From Paracoccaceae bacterium (GTDB lineage Bacteria; Pseudomonadota; Alphaproteobacteria; Rhodobacterales; Rhodobacteraceae), in assembly GCA_021767525.1 (NCBI GenBank), contig JAASTF010000004.1, forward strand, positions 1-30,763: a stretch of 30,763 nucleotides of DNA, given 5' to 3'. Both the position numbers and the translations under genes were made by a program. Numbering within the stretch: position 1 is the stretch's first letter; each line of letters begins with the position of its first letter. This document shows positions 14,687 through 22,613 of the stretch, piece by piece. The notes beneath the pieces were generated by a model. It was not told where the DNA came from. It was given only the letters and a program-made list of their open reading frames with translations, and did not search any database.

Positions 14687-16587
14687 GCGGTCTGCCCGCC
14701 ACCGCGCAGCCGGTGCAACCCGAACAGGCCCAAGGCCACCACCAGCCCGGCGATATCGGTCAGCGGCTCGGGATAAAGGCTGAGCAACGCGGCGGCGACG
14801 ATGATCGCACGCTCGACCATGTTCAGCCGGCCCGAGAAGTAAAGCCACCCGGACAAGCCGCAGGATATCAGCAGGACCGAGAAACCGGCGGTCAGCACCG
14901 CCTGCGCAACCTGCAGGGGCGGCGCATGGCCGATCAGCGCGGGTTCCAGCACGAAGAACACCGGCAGGATGAACAGGATGATGCCCAGCCGCATTGCCGT
15001 CCACGCGGTTTTCATCGAATCCGCCTTGCCGACCGAGGCGGCGGTGATCGCGGCCAGCGCGACCGGCGGCGTGATATAGGACAGCATGCCCCAGTAAAGA
15101 ATATACAGGTGGCTGGCCATCGGGTTCAGCCCCGCCTGCACCAGCGCGGGCGCCAGTATGATCGCCAGGAACACGTAACAGGCCGAAACGGTCATCCCCA
15201 TGCCCAGCACAAAGGATGTCAGCCCGCCATAGAACAGCAGCAGATAGACGTTGCCGTTCGCATATTGCACCAGCTCGCGCGCAAAGGCCGATCCGACCCC
15301 GGTGATCGACAGCGACCCGACCACCAGCCCGACACCGGCCAGGATACCGATCAGCTGCGCCAGGGCGATGCCCGACTCTTCGATGATGCGGGTGAAATCC
15401 AGAACGCGGGCGCGATACATCGGGTCAAGCAGCCCGCCGACGATCAGAACACCGGTGGCATACCACGGCGCATAGGTTTCCAGCCGCATCACCAGCAGCA
15501 CATAGATCAGCACCCCCAGCGCCAGAACGAAGATCCAGCTTTGGCGCAGCACGGACAGGCCGCTGGGAATATCCTCGGGCGCGGCGCCCTGCAGACCGTT
15601 CTTGGCCGCATAGCAATCGGCCTGCATCAACAGCGCGGCATAAAACAGAACCGACGGGATGATCGCGGCGGCGATCACCTCGGCATAGGGCACGGCCAGA
15701 AAGGTGGCCATCAGGAAGGCCGCCGCGCCCATGATGGGTGGCATCAACGTGCCCCCGGTCGACGCGCAGGCCTCGACCGCCGAGGAATAGTGCGGCGAAT
15801 ATCCCGCCTTTTTCATCGACGGGATGGTGAAGGTGCCCGTGGTGATGATGTTCGACACGACCGAGCCCGACAAAGACCCGAACAGGCTGGACGCGACGAT
15901 CGACACCTTGGCTGGCCCGCCGCGCGTGCGGCCCAAGAGTTTCAGGGCCAGGGCCATGAAGAACTCGCCCCCGCCCAGCAGCGCCAGCACGACGCCGAAC
16001 ACGATATAACCGATCAGCAGGTTCGCCACGACGCGGAACGGGATGCCGATGATCGATTCGGTTCCCAGCGCATGGGCGGCCACCAGCGACGGCCAGTTGA
16101 ATTCATTGCCCCACAAGACCCCGGGCATCGACCCCGCGACCAGCGGATACAGCCCGAACACGAGGCAGACCACGGCCAGCACGGTGCCTGCGCAGCGGCG
16201 CACCGCCTCGACCGCCAGGAACAGCAGGATCGACGCGCCCCAGGTGGCCATCGGCGGCGCGGCAAAAGACCAGCCGGCGGTCATGATGCGCCGGGCCTGG
16301 CTGGCGAAATACAGGCAGATCACCAGCGCCAAGATCGCCATGATCCAGTCGGCCAGCCATAGCAGCCGGTGCCGCGTCATTCGGTCGGCGGGAAAGCGCA
16401 GGAACACCACCGCCAGGAAAACCCCCAGCAGGGCATAGAAAAACGCCGAGGTGATCGGCCGCATCCCCGGTGCCACGATGGGCAGGGTTTGCAGCATGGT
16501 CATGCCGATGCCGATGGCCGACAACACGATCACGGTGATGCGGGTGATGCGCAAAAGCCAGCTTTGGGCGGGCAAGGCGGTGGTCAT
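14683..16587 (-). CDS. TRAP transporter fused permease (DctQM-type), TAXI-associated
   Basis: This 634-residue inner-membrane protein combines the small (4TM) and large (12TM) TRAP subunits in one chain, as is typical of TAXI-type systems. Hydrophobic helices occur throughout. The large domain carries GGGEFFMALALKLLGRTRGGPAKVSIVASSLFG-type residues, then GSVVSNIITTGTFTIPSMKKAGY and ACASTGGTLMPPIMGAAAFLMA, all hallmarks of the family. It takes up an organic acid using a sodium or proton gradient. The ATG at 16587 follows a weak AAAGG. It lies 80 bases downstream of the solute-binding protein gene, with a strong hairpin between. The stop overlaps the convergent CoA-transferase stop by four bases. 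(Motifs are given as short blocks; substrate unknown.). Confidence 0.94.
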   Translation of the reverse strand: MTTALPAQSWLLRITRITVIVLSAIGIGMTMLQTLPIVAPGMRPITSAFFYALLGVFLAVVFLRFPADRMTRHRLLWLADWIMAILALVICLYFASQARRIMTAGWSFAAPPMATWGASILLFLAVEAVRRCAGTVLAVVCLVFGLYPLVAGSMPGVLWGNEFNWPSLVAAHALGTESIIGIPFRVVANLLIGYIVFGVVLALLGGGEFFMALALKLLGRTRGGPAKVSIVASSLFGSLSGSVVSNIITTGTFTIPSMKKAGYSPHYSSAVEACASTGGTLMPPIMGAAAFLMATFLAVPYAEVIAAAIIPSVLFYAALLMQADCYAAKNGLQGAAPEDIPSGLSVLRQSWIFVLALGVLIYVLLVMRLETYAPWYATGVLIVGGLLDPMYRARVLDFTRIIEESGIALAQLIGILAGVGLVVGSLSITGVGSAFARELVQYANGNVYLLLFYGGLTSFVLGMGMTVSACYVFLAIILAPALVQAGLNPMASHLYILYWGMLSYITPPVALAAITAASVGKADSMKTAWTAMRLGIILFILPVFFVLEPALIGHAPPLQVAQAVLTAGFSVLLISCGLSGWLYFSGRLNMVERAIIVAAALLSLYPEPLTDIAGLVVALGLFGLHRLRGGGQTA

Positions 16588-16625
16588 GGGGCGGCCTTTG
16601 GATTGAACGGTATGTGCACATGCGT

Positions 16626-16656
16626 GGCCCGCGCCGCTGGCTATGCGGCGCGGGCC
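16626..16656 (-). other. perfect 12-bp hairpin between TRAP solute-binding protein and permease genes
   Basis: GGCCCGCGCCGC (16626-16637) and GCGGCGCGGGCC (16645-16656) pair perfectly around a 7-base loop. It begins 12 bases after the stop of the solute-binding protein gene. No T-run follows on the minus strand, so full intrinsic termination is unlikely. Such structures often protect the upstream message from 3' decay and lower expression of the downstream gene, giving more binding protein than permease. A 10-base palindrome, ATGTGCACAT, lies at 16612-16621. Confidence 0.75.
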
Positions 16657-16667
16657 GGTCTGTCAGA

Positions 16668-17813
16668 TCACAGCGAAGCGGTGATCGACGCGCGGGTTTC
16701 ATCCCACGCGGCTGCGAACTCTTCTTCCGACAGGTTGCTATGCGCCGACACAAAGCCCGGCCATGCCTCGCGCAGGGCGTTGATCTCGGCGATGGTGCGC
16801 TGGTTCCAGGCTTGCTGGCCATCGCTCCACTTGCCGATTTCCTGCAAGTACCGCACCGCGCCTTCGTGCAGGGGGGCATCCAACGGGGTGCTGGAAATCA
16901 GGTCGATATGCCAGCGCTCCATGATCGGCGCGGCATCCTTGAACGCGTCAAAGCCTTCGTGCACCGCCTTGAGGAAGGCATAGGTTTCATCCGGGTTGGC
17001 GTCGGCTTTCACCGTCACCATCGGGTATTTGTACGACACCACGTCAACCGGATCCTTGCCGGTGACGCCGACGCCGATGGTTTCGCGGAAGGGCGAGAAC
17101 AGCGGCGCGATCTTGTTCATGTTTTCCCACAGCTCGGCATCGTTCGGGTCGAACGACAGCCAGCGCAGGCCGCGCGGGCTGGCCTCAAGCTCGTTCAGCG
17201 CCGACGAGGTCAGCGCCGAGCCCGCCGCATCCGCCAAGCCCTGCGTCAGCGACCGCAGCGTGTCGCCGTAAGACGGGAACTCGATCACCTCAAGGTCGTC
17301 GCGGGTCAGGCCACCGGCGCTGATCATCGTGTCGACCTTGATCGACACCGACGGGTTGGCCGCCGCATAGGCAAAGCGCTTGCCGCGCAGGTCCGCGATG
17401 GTTCTGATGCCGCTTTCCTCGGTCACCACGATGCCAAAGCTGGCCGGGCGGCCGCAGATCGTGCGCAGGTCTTGCGGGCCCCAATCGGGCGTCGCGAAAT
17501 CAAAGGCGCCGCGGGTGGCGAAATACAGCTCGTTGGCCAGCCACGCGGTATTGGCCTGGCCCTGCAGCATCGGCATCAGGCGCCCCACGCCCGACCCCGA
17601 AGGCAGCAGCCGCACGCGCGTGCCGTGCTGCTTGATCATGGCGTCGGCGATGGCGGTCGCCTCGACATAGCCGGTCGAGCCCACGTCATACGTGCTCCAG
17701 ATCATCGTGTCGGGCAGGCTGGCGTTCTGGGCGCGCAGCACGGCGGGCGCCATCGGCGTAAACGCCGCGGCCCCCATCAGCGCCATCGTCTGGCGGCGGT
17801 TCAGCTTGGTCAT
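16668..17813 (-). CDS. TAXI-family TRAP transporter solute-binding protein
   Basis: This 381-residue periplasmic protein captures the substrate and hands it to the fused permease. The N-terminus, NRRQTMALMGAAAFTPM followed by AVLRAQNA, is a twin-arginine-type signal peptide with cleavage probably near residue 29. The TAXI (TRAP-associated extracytoplasmic immunogenic protein) family is recognised from GSTGYVEATAIADAMI, LLPSGSGVGRLMPMLQGQ and the later DLRGKRFAYAAANPSVSIK. The start at 17813 has a strong GGAGGAGG; the frame is open upstream but shows no signal peptide there. It follows the crotonase gene by 52 bases. Substrates of characterised TAXI proteins include glutamate and other organic acids, so no specific ligand is claimed. 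Confidence 0.93.
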   Translation of the reverse strand: MTKLNRRQTMALMGAAAFTPMAPAVLRAQNASLPDTMIWSTYDVGSTGYVEATAIADAMIKQHGTRVRLLPSGSGVGRLMPMLQGQANTAWLANELYFATRGAFDFATPDWGPQDLRTICGRPASFGIVVTEESGIRTIADLRGKRFAYAAANPSVSIKVDTMISAGGLTRDDLEVIEFPSYGDTLRSLTQGLADAAGSALTSSALNELEASPRGLRWLSFDPNDAELWENMNKIAPLFSPFRETIGVGVTGKDPVDVVSYKYPMVTVKADANPDETYAFLKAVHEGFDAFKDAAPIMERWHIDLISSTPLDAPLHEGAVRYLQEIGKWSDGQQAWNQRTIAEINALREAWPGFVSAHSNLSEEEFAAAWDETRASITASL

Positions 17814-17865
17814 TCGATTTCCTCCTCCTCTGGTAATCGCTCCGGTTGGCCTGTGGCCCCGGATG

Positions 17866-18639
17866 TCAGGTGCCGCCGAAAACCGGCGGGCGTTTTTCCA
17901 GAAAGGCGCGGCGCGCCTCCTGGTGGTCGTCGGTGCCGAACAGGGCAGCCTGGGCCGCGCGTTCGTCACGCAGCACAGCATCAAGATCGCCGTGGTGTCT
18001 TGCGTTGATTGGGCGCAGATGCGCGGCGGGCAGCGGGGCGGCGGGCATCAGTGCGCGCGCCTCGTCGATCGCGGTGGCGACCGGATCGCCCGTTGCCAGC
18101 ATGTCTGCCAGACCCAGATCGACCGCCGCGGCGCCGCGGTATTCCCGCCCGCTCAGCATCATCTGCTGCGCCTTCGCCGCCCCGACCCGGCGCGGCAGCG
18201 ACCACATCAGCCCCATATCGGGCACCAGCCCAACCCGCGCGAAGGACGCGCAAAACCGCGCGGTTTCGGTCGCAACCACAAGATCGCAGCACAGCGCCAG
18301 CGACATGCCCCCGCCATAGGCCGCGCCATTGACCGCCGCGACGACGGGCTTGGTGCCCAGCGCGATCAGCCGGACGATTTCATGCAGAATGTCGAACCGT
18401 TGCAGGGCCTGCGGCACCGGCAGGCCCATCGCCTTGATATCGCCCCCGGCGCAGAAACAGCCGCCCGCGCCGGTCAGAACGATGGCTTTTACATCGGGGG
18501 TGTCCTGCGCCGCCCGCAGCGCATCGCGCAGGCCGTGGCGCATTTCATCGCTTAGCGCGTTGCGCCTGTCGGGGTCGGCCAGGGTAATGATCCGGACGCC
18601 GCCCTGGGCCTGGTCGATATGCAGGCCGTCAAACGCCAT
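17866..18639 (-). CDS. enoyl-CoA hydratase/isomerase family protein, PaaG-like active site
   Basis: This crotonase-fold protein (257 residues) has the oxyanion-hole segments CFCAGGDIKA (61-70) and NGAAYGGGMSLALCCD (104-119). At the usual first catalytic glutamate the sequence reads ASFARVGLVPDMG (131-143): the glutamate is absent, while Asp141 occupies the position of the catalytic aspartate of PaaG-type delta3,delta2-isomerases. Isomerase rather than hydratase activity is therefore plausible. Start: the ATG at 18639 begins at the conserved N-terminus; a TTG 45 bases upstream is less likely. It heads a minus-strand unit with the TRAP solute-binding protein and permease and is divergent from the second iclR. 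It probably acts on the CoA ester of the imported acid. Confidence 0.91.
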   Translation of the reverse strand: MAFDGLHIDQAQGGVRIITLADPDRRNALSDEMRHGLRDALRAAQDTPDVKAIVLTGAGGCFCAGGDIKAMGLPVPQALQRFDILHEIVRLIALGTKPVVAAVNGAAYGGGMSLALCCDLVVATETARFCASFARVGLVPDMGLMWSLPRRVGAAKAQQMMLSGREYRGAAAVDLGLADMLATGDPVATAIDEARALMPAAPLPAAHLRPINARHHGDLDAVLRDERAAQAALFGTDDHQEARRAFLEKRPPVFGGT

Positions 18640-18746
18640 CACCCAACCCTTTGGATGCAGGGGATTCGGGCGTATACTCGCCAAATGGAACGCAATTTAT
18701 CCTCCCTTATCAGCAACTTACGTATGCTGACCCGGATTTTCCCGGC

Positions 18747-18775
18747 TTGTTTTGTTACCGCTAATTCTGTATGCA
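18747..18775 (+). promoter_or_regulatory. candidate promoter of the second iclR operon
   Basis: TTGTTT (18747-18752), a 17-base spacer and TATGCA (18770-18775) lie 33 bases upstream of the iclR ATG in an AT-rich 168-base gap. The -10 is inside the palindrome listed next. Prediction from sequence only. Confidence 0.4.
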
Positions 18776-18790
18776 GAAAGTAATTCTGCC
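18762..18790. promoter_or_regulatory. probable IclR operator: TTCTG palindrome and TAATTCTG direct repeats
   Basis: TTCTGTATGCAGAA (18765-18778) is an inverted repeat with 5-bp perfect arms. TAATTCTG occurs at 18762-18769 and again at 18781-18788, 19 bases apart. The cluster covers the candidate -10 of the second iclR gene and lies in the gap shared with the divergent crotonase/TRAP unit, so one regulator could control both directions. Confidence 0.5.
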
Positions 18791-18807
18791 AAGAGAAAAT
18801 TAACGGG

Positions 18808-19608
18808 ATGTCCGAAACGCAAAAATATGTCGGCGCAGTCGAGAACGCGGTAAAGATCCTGCGGCGCCTGACCCAGATCGACGCGCCCGAAGGCGTCGCC
18901 TCGATCGCGCGTGAAACCGGGCTGAACGTGTCTACCACCTTCAACATTCTGAAAACCCTGGTGAAAGAGCGGCTGGTTGTCTTTGACGAGCAGACCAAGT
19001 GCTATGCGCTTGGGCCCAGCGTGATGGAACTGGCCGCGCCGTTCCTGGGTCGTAACCCGGTTGACACGATCCGCCCCCTGATCACCGAGGTGAGCCAAAG
19101 GCACAGGGTGCTGGTGGCGCTGTGGAATATCACGCCGACCGATCGAATCGTGCTGTCGGATCGCATCGTGCCGCCCGACGTGGTGCGCGCCGACATGCGC
19201 CAGGGCGCGCGACTGCCTGCGCTGGTGGGCGCGGTCGGGCGCTGCGTGGCGGCCCTGCGGGGAATGGACCGCGCCGCGCTGGAAACCGCCTATGAAGGAT
19301 TGCGCTGGCAAAACCCACCCGGGTTCGAGGCCTATTGGGCCGATGTTCAAAAGGCGGCGCATGACGGGTTTTCCTTTGATTTCGGCAATCTTTTCGCCGG
19401 CTTGAACATGGCCGCTGTCGTCGTGCGCGATCTGCAAGACGTTCCGCGCATGGGTCTAAGCGCGGTGTCCATCGCCGGGCAAAAGGATGCCGACGGGCTG
19501 TACCAGGCTGCACTGGCGTTGAGGGGCGCGCGCGACGCGATCGAAACCAACGTCTTTGGCCGTCCGCCTCCGCCGATGGCGTCGCGGGCGGCGGCAGGCG
19601 GCGGTTGA
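18808..19608 (+). CDS. IclR-family transcriptional regulator (second copy)
   Basis: This 266-residue regulator has its HTH in about residues 8-65 (AVENAVKILRRLTQ, GVASIARETGLNVSTTFNIL, LVKERLVVFDEQ). The effector domain includes LVALWNITPTDRIVLSDRI and RQGARLPALVGAVGRCVAAL. It differs clearly from the first IclR of the window, so the two are not a recent duplication and may sense different compounds. The ATG at 18808 follows a modest purine stretch. It is the first gene of a plus-strand unit (acyl-CoA synthetase, two hot-dog proteins, acyl-CoA ligase) and is divergent from crotonase and the TRAP genes. Local control of both units is expected. Confidence 0.92.
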   Translation: MSETQKYVGAVENAVKILRRLTQIDAPEGVASIARETGLNVSTTFNILKTLVKERLVVFDEQTKCYALGPSVMELAAPFLGRNPVDTIRPLITEVSQRHRVLVALWNITPTDRIVLSDRIVPPDVVRADMRQGARLPALVGAVGRCVAALRGMDRAALETAYEGLRWQNPPGFEAYWADVQKAAHDGFSFDFGNLFAGLNMAAVVVRDLQDVPRMGLSAVSIAGQKDADGLYQAALALRGARDAIETNVFGRPPPPMASRAAAGGG

Positions 19609-19635
19609 CGCGGCGCAAAGGGAGGGGGCGCGAAG

Positions 19636-21756
19636 ATGACCGCACACACGGTGTCCAAAGGGCTGGATGCGTTTTTCAACCCGAACGCCATCGCGGTGAT
19701 CGGCGCGTCGGACAACCCGGACAGGATCGGCGGGCGGCCCTTGCATTTCTGCCGTCAGGCCGGTTTTGCCGGCGCCCTTTACCCGATCAACCCCACGCGC
19801 GACACGGTGCAGGGCCTGCCGGCCTTTGCCAGCCTTGACGATGTGCCGGGGCCGGTCGATCTGGCGATCCTGGCCGTCCCGGCCGAGCAGATCGCCGACA
19901 CCCTGCGCGCCTGCGGGCACAAGGGTGTGCGCGGTGCGGTGATCTTCAGCGCGGGCTTTGCCGAGCTGGGCGCCGAGGGGCAGGCCGCGCAGGATGAACT
20001 GCTGGCCATCGCCCGCGCCCATGACATGCGCCTGCTTGGGCCGAATTGCCTGGGCTTTTTCGCGGCACGGTCGGGGGCAAGCGGCACGTTTTCATCCGGG
20101 CTGGACGGCGGTATCCCGGCGCGCGGCAAGGTGGGTCTGATCACGCAATCGGGCGCATATGGCACGCATCTGCTGTCGATGGCCAAGGCGCGGCGGCTGG
20201 GCGTGGCGGCCTGGGTGTCAACCGGGAACGAGGCCGATGTGACCGTGCCCGATTGCCTGGCCCACATGGTGGAAGACCCCGATGTATCCGCCATCGGCAT
20301 TTACATGGAGGGCGTCAAGCGCGCCGACACCCTGCTGGCCGCGATTGAACGGGCGCGCATATTGCGCAAACCCGTGCTGATCATGAAGGTCGGCGCATCC
20401 GACGTGGGCGCGCAGGCGATGCATTCGCACACCGCGTCGCTGGCGGGATCTGACGCCAGTTTCCAGGCCGCGGTCGAGCAGGCGGGCGCGCTGCGCGTCG
20501 ACACCACCGAAGAGATGTTCGATATACTCTACGCCGCCTCGGTGGCGCCGATGCCGGCGGGCGACCGGCTGGGTATCCTGACCGTGTCGGGCGGAGCGGG
20601 CGTATTGATGGCTGACGCGGCCGATCGGCATGGCCTGTCGGTGCCGCCGATGCCCAAGGACGCGGTGCAACGGATGCTGGTGCGCAATCCCTTTGCCTCG
20701 CCGCGCAACCCGGTGGATTTCACCGCGCAGGCGATCAACGATTTCGGCCTGGTCACCGATTTCCTGGACGAGATGATGCAGCATGGCGATTACGACGCCT
20801 ATGTGGGCTTTTTCACCTCGTGGGCCGGGGCGGCGCGGCTGGGCCCGATGCTGTTTGAGGCATTGACCGGTGCGCTGGCCGGGTTCGACCGGCCCTTTGC
20901 TCTGGTGGGGCTGTTGGGCGACGAGATGGCGGCCCGCTATGACGCGGCGGGCATTCCCAGCTTTGCCGACCCGTCGCGCGCGGTTGCGGTTCTGGCGGCG
21001 TTGGCGCGTCTGCGCGCGGGCTTTGACCGGCCCGCTGTCGCGGGCGCGCTGCCGCATCTGGATGACACCGGCCTGCCAGCAACCCCGCTGTCCGAGGCTG
21101 CGGCCAAGGCCCGGCTGGCGCAGGCTGGCATCCCCTGCCTGCCCGAAGAGGTGGCGCAAGACGCCGAAGAGGCCGCCGCACTGGCCGAAAGGATGGGCCT
21201 GCCGGTGGCTTTGAAAATCCTGTCGCCCGATATCGCGCACAAGACCGATATCGGCGGCGTGGCGCTGGGGCTGGCCAGCGCGCAGGCGGTGCAAGACGCC
21301 GCCGCGGCAATGCTGCGCGACATTCCCGCCAAGGCGCCCCACGCAAGGGTCGAGGGCCTGTTGGTCACGCCGATGGCGGGCGAAGGGGTCGAGCTGATCC
21401 TGGGCAGCCAGCGTGATCCGGTTATGGGCCCGATGGTGATGGTGGGCATCGGTGGCATCTTGGCCGAGGTCGCGCCCGACGTGGTTCTGGCCCGCGCGCC
21501 AGTGACACCCGATCAGGCGCTGGACATGCTGGCCCGCCTGCGCGCCGCGGCCCTTTTGGATGGCGTGCGCGGCCGCCCGGCGGTGGATCGCGCGGCCGTG
21601 GCGGATGCCATTGCGCGGCTTTCGGTGCTGGCCGCCGCGAATGCCGACACCATCGACAGTATCGAGATCAATCCGCTTCTGGCTACGCCAGACGGCATCC
21701 TGGCGCTGGATGCTCTGATCGTGCCGCGCGGCCGCGACGCGGAGGAGGACCCATGA
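19636..21756 (+). CDS. NDP-forming acyl-CoA synthetase / acetate-CoA ligase (ADP-forming) family
   Basis: This 706-residue protein fuses alpha and beta domains of NDP-forming acyl-CoA synthetases. The order is a CoA-binding Rossmann domain (FFNPNAIAVIGASDNPDRIGG from residue 13), two flavodoxin-like ligase-CoA domains (LLGPNCLGFF, GLITQSGAYGTHLL), and a C-terminal ATP-grasp domain (LPVALKILSPDIAHKTDIGG, then DTIDSIEINPLLATPDG near the end). The transfer loop carries HSHTASLAG (263-271), with His265 the likely phosphohistidine. The family makes acyl-CoA from an acid, ATP and CoA with release of ADP, or runs in reverse. The start at 19636 follows GGGAGGGGG. The next gene overlaps by four bases. 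The carboxylate is unknown. Confidence 0.92.
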   Translation: MTAHTVSKGLDAFFNPNAIAVIGASDNPDRIGGRPLHFCRQAGFAGALYPINPTRDTVQGLPAFASLDDVPGPVDLAILAVPAEQIADTLRACGHKGVRGAVIFSAGFAELGAEGQAAQDELLAIARAHDMRLLGPNCLGFFAARSGASGTFSSGLDGGIPARGKVGLITQSGAYGTHLLSMAKARRLGVAAWVSTGNEADVTVPDCLAHMVEDPDVSAIGIYMEGVKRADTLLAAIERARILRKPVLIMKVGASDVGAQAMHSHTASLAGSDASFQAAVEQAGALRVDTTEEMFDILYAASVAPMPAGDRLGILTVSGGAGVLMADAADRHGLSVPPMPKDAVQRMLVRNPFASPRNPVDFTAQAINDFGLVTDFLDEMMQHGDYDAYVGFFTSWAGAARLGPMLFEALTGALAGFDRPFALVGLLGDEMAARYDAAGIPSFADPSRAVAVLAALARLRAGFDRPAVAGALPHLDDTGLPATPLSEAAAKARLAQAGIPCLPEEVAQDAEEAAALAERMGLPVALKILSPDIAHKTDIGGVALGLASAQAVQDAAAAMLRDIPAKAPHARVEGLLVTPMAGEGVELILGSQRDPVMGPMVMVGIGGILAEVAPDVVLARAPVTPDQALDMLARLRAAALLDGVRGRPAVDRAAVADAIARLSVLAAANADTIDSIEINPLLATPDGILALDALIVPRGRDAEEDP

Positions 21757-22145
21757 CCGACGATATTTGGCGCTTTGACACCTTGGAACAGGGGGCCGTT
21801 TTCGGCCCTGTAACCGTGCCGCTTGACCGCGAGCGTTTGACCGGGTGGGACGGCGTTTATGGCCCTGTCATCGGTGATCTGGCACCCGATGGCCTGATCG
21901 TCGCGGGGATGATGGAGGCCTATATCCGCGCGATCCAACCGCGCCCCAAGGGCAATGTGCACGCGGGCCAGAAACTGTCCTTCACCGGCGCGCAGGCGCG
22001 GCTTGGCGACAGCGTGGCCTATACCGTCACCGTGGCCGGGAAAGAGCGGAAAAAGGGCCGCAACTGGATCACCTTTGCCATCCACGCACAGCTGGCCGGC
22101 ACAGCCCTGATGCGGGGCGAGGTCACCGCCATCTGGGCCGCCTAA
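21753..22145 (+). CDS. hot-dog fold MaoC-like protein without hydratase motif (probable non-catalytic subunit)
   Basis: The 130-residue protein has the length and beta-pattern of a single hot-dog domain (GPVTVPLDRERLTGWDGVYG, LAPDGLIVAGMMEAYIRAIQ, VHAGQKLSFTG, DSVAYTVTVAGKERKKGRNW). It lacks the Asp/His pair of hydratase motif 2. In two-subunit enoyl-CoA hydratases such as ChsH1-ChsH2, one hot-dog subunit is catalytic and the partner binds the acyl chain. The next gene encodes a MaoC protein with the full motif, so a heteromer is likely. The ATG overlaps the preceding TGA (ATGA, 21753-21756), and the next start is 12 bases after its stop. The family call rests on pattern and context rather than strong motifs. 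Confidence 0.75.
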   Translation: MTDDIWRFDTLEQGAVFGPVTVPLDRERLTGWDGVYGPVIGDLAPDGLIVAGMMEAYIRAIQPRPKGNVHAGQKLSFTGAQARLGDSVAYTVTVAGKERKKGRNWITFAIHAQLAGTALMRGEVTAIWAA

Positions 22146-22157
22146 CCGGAGCAGAGC

Positions 22158-22544
22158 ATGACCGATTTCCCCGACACGATCCCGCCTCTGACCCTGACCA
22201 CCAGCGCCGAAACGGCGCAGGCCTATGCCGCGTTGACGCAGGATTGGAACCCTATTCACCTTGACCCAGAATTCGCCGCCAAAGCCGGGTTCGACCGGCC
22301 CATTGCGCATGGCACGATGGCGTTGAACCTGGCGATCCAGGCGGTGGCGCAGGCCGAAGACGGGGCGTTGCGGATTGCCGATCTCGATATCCGCTTTACC
22401 GCGCCGACCTGGATCGGCCAGTCGCTGACCACCCGGCTGACCCGCACGGATGGCGCGGAATACGACCTGCGGGTGGTTACCGATGACGGGCGCTCGGTGC
22501 TGCTGGGGCGGGCCAGGCTGGCCCGCTACGACGACGCTACGTAA
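22158..22544 (+). CDS. MaoC-type (R)-enoyl-CoA hydratase
   Basis: This 128-residue hot-dog protein carries hydratase motif 2: DWNPIHLDPEFAAKAGFDRP (29-48), followed by IAHGTMALNLA. Asp29 and His34 are the expected catalytic dyad, and His51-Gly52 lines the pocket. It should add water to a 2-enoyl-CoA. The single-domain size implies dimerisation, probably with the product of the preceding gene. The start at 22158 has GGAGCAG upstream. A gap of 69 bases separates it from the acyl-CoA ligase. Confidence 0.92.
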   Translation: MTDFPDTIPPLTLTTSAETAQAYAALTQDWNPIHLDPEFAAKAGFDRPIAHGTMALNLAIQAVAQAEDGALRIADLDIRFTAPTWIGQSLTTRLTRTDGAEYDLRVVTDDGRSVLLGRARLARYDDAT

Positions 22545-22613
22545 CGACGCGCTTGCAAACCGCCGCGCCCTTGGCGACGGTCGGACCGCGCAGCAGGAGG
22601 AGGCCGCACCAAC

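Noticed and set aside
14713..18008. Plus-strand frames of 549 and 464 codons opposite the TRAP genes
   Set aside because: Composition is dominated by Gln, His, Arg and Gly, as expected from the complement of membrane-protein codons, and the minus strand has convincing TRAP proteins.
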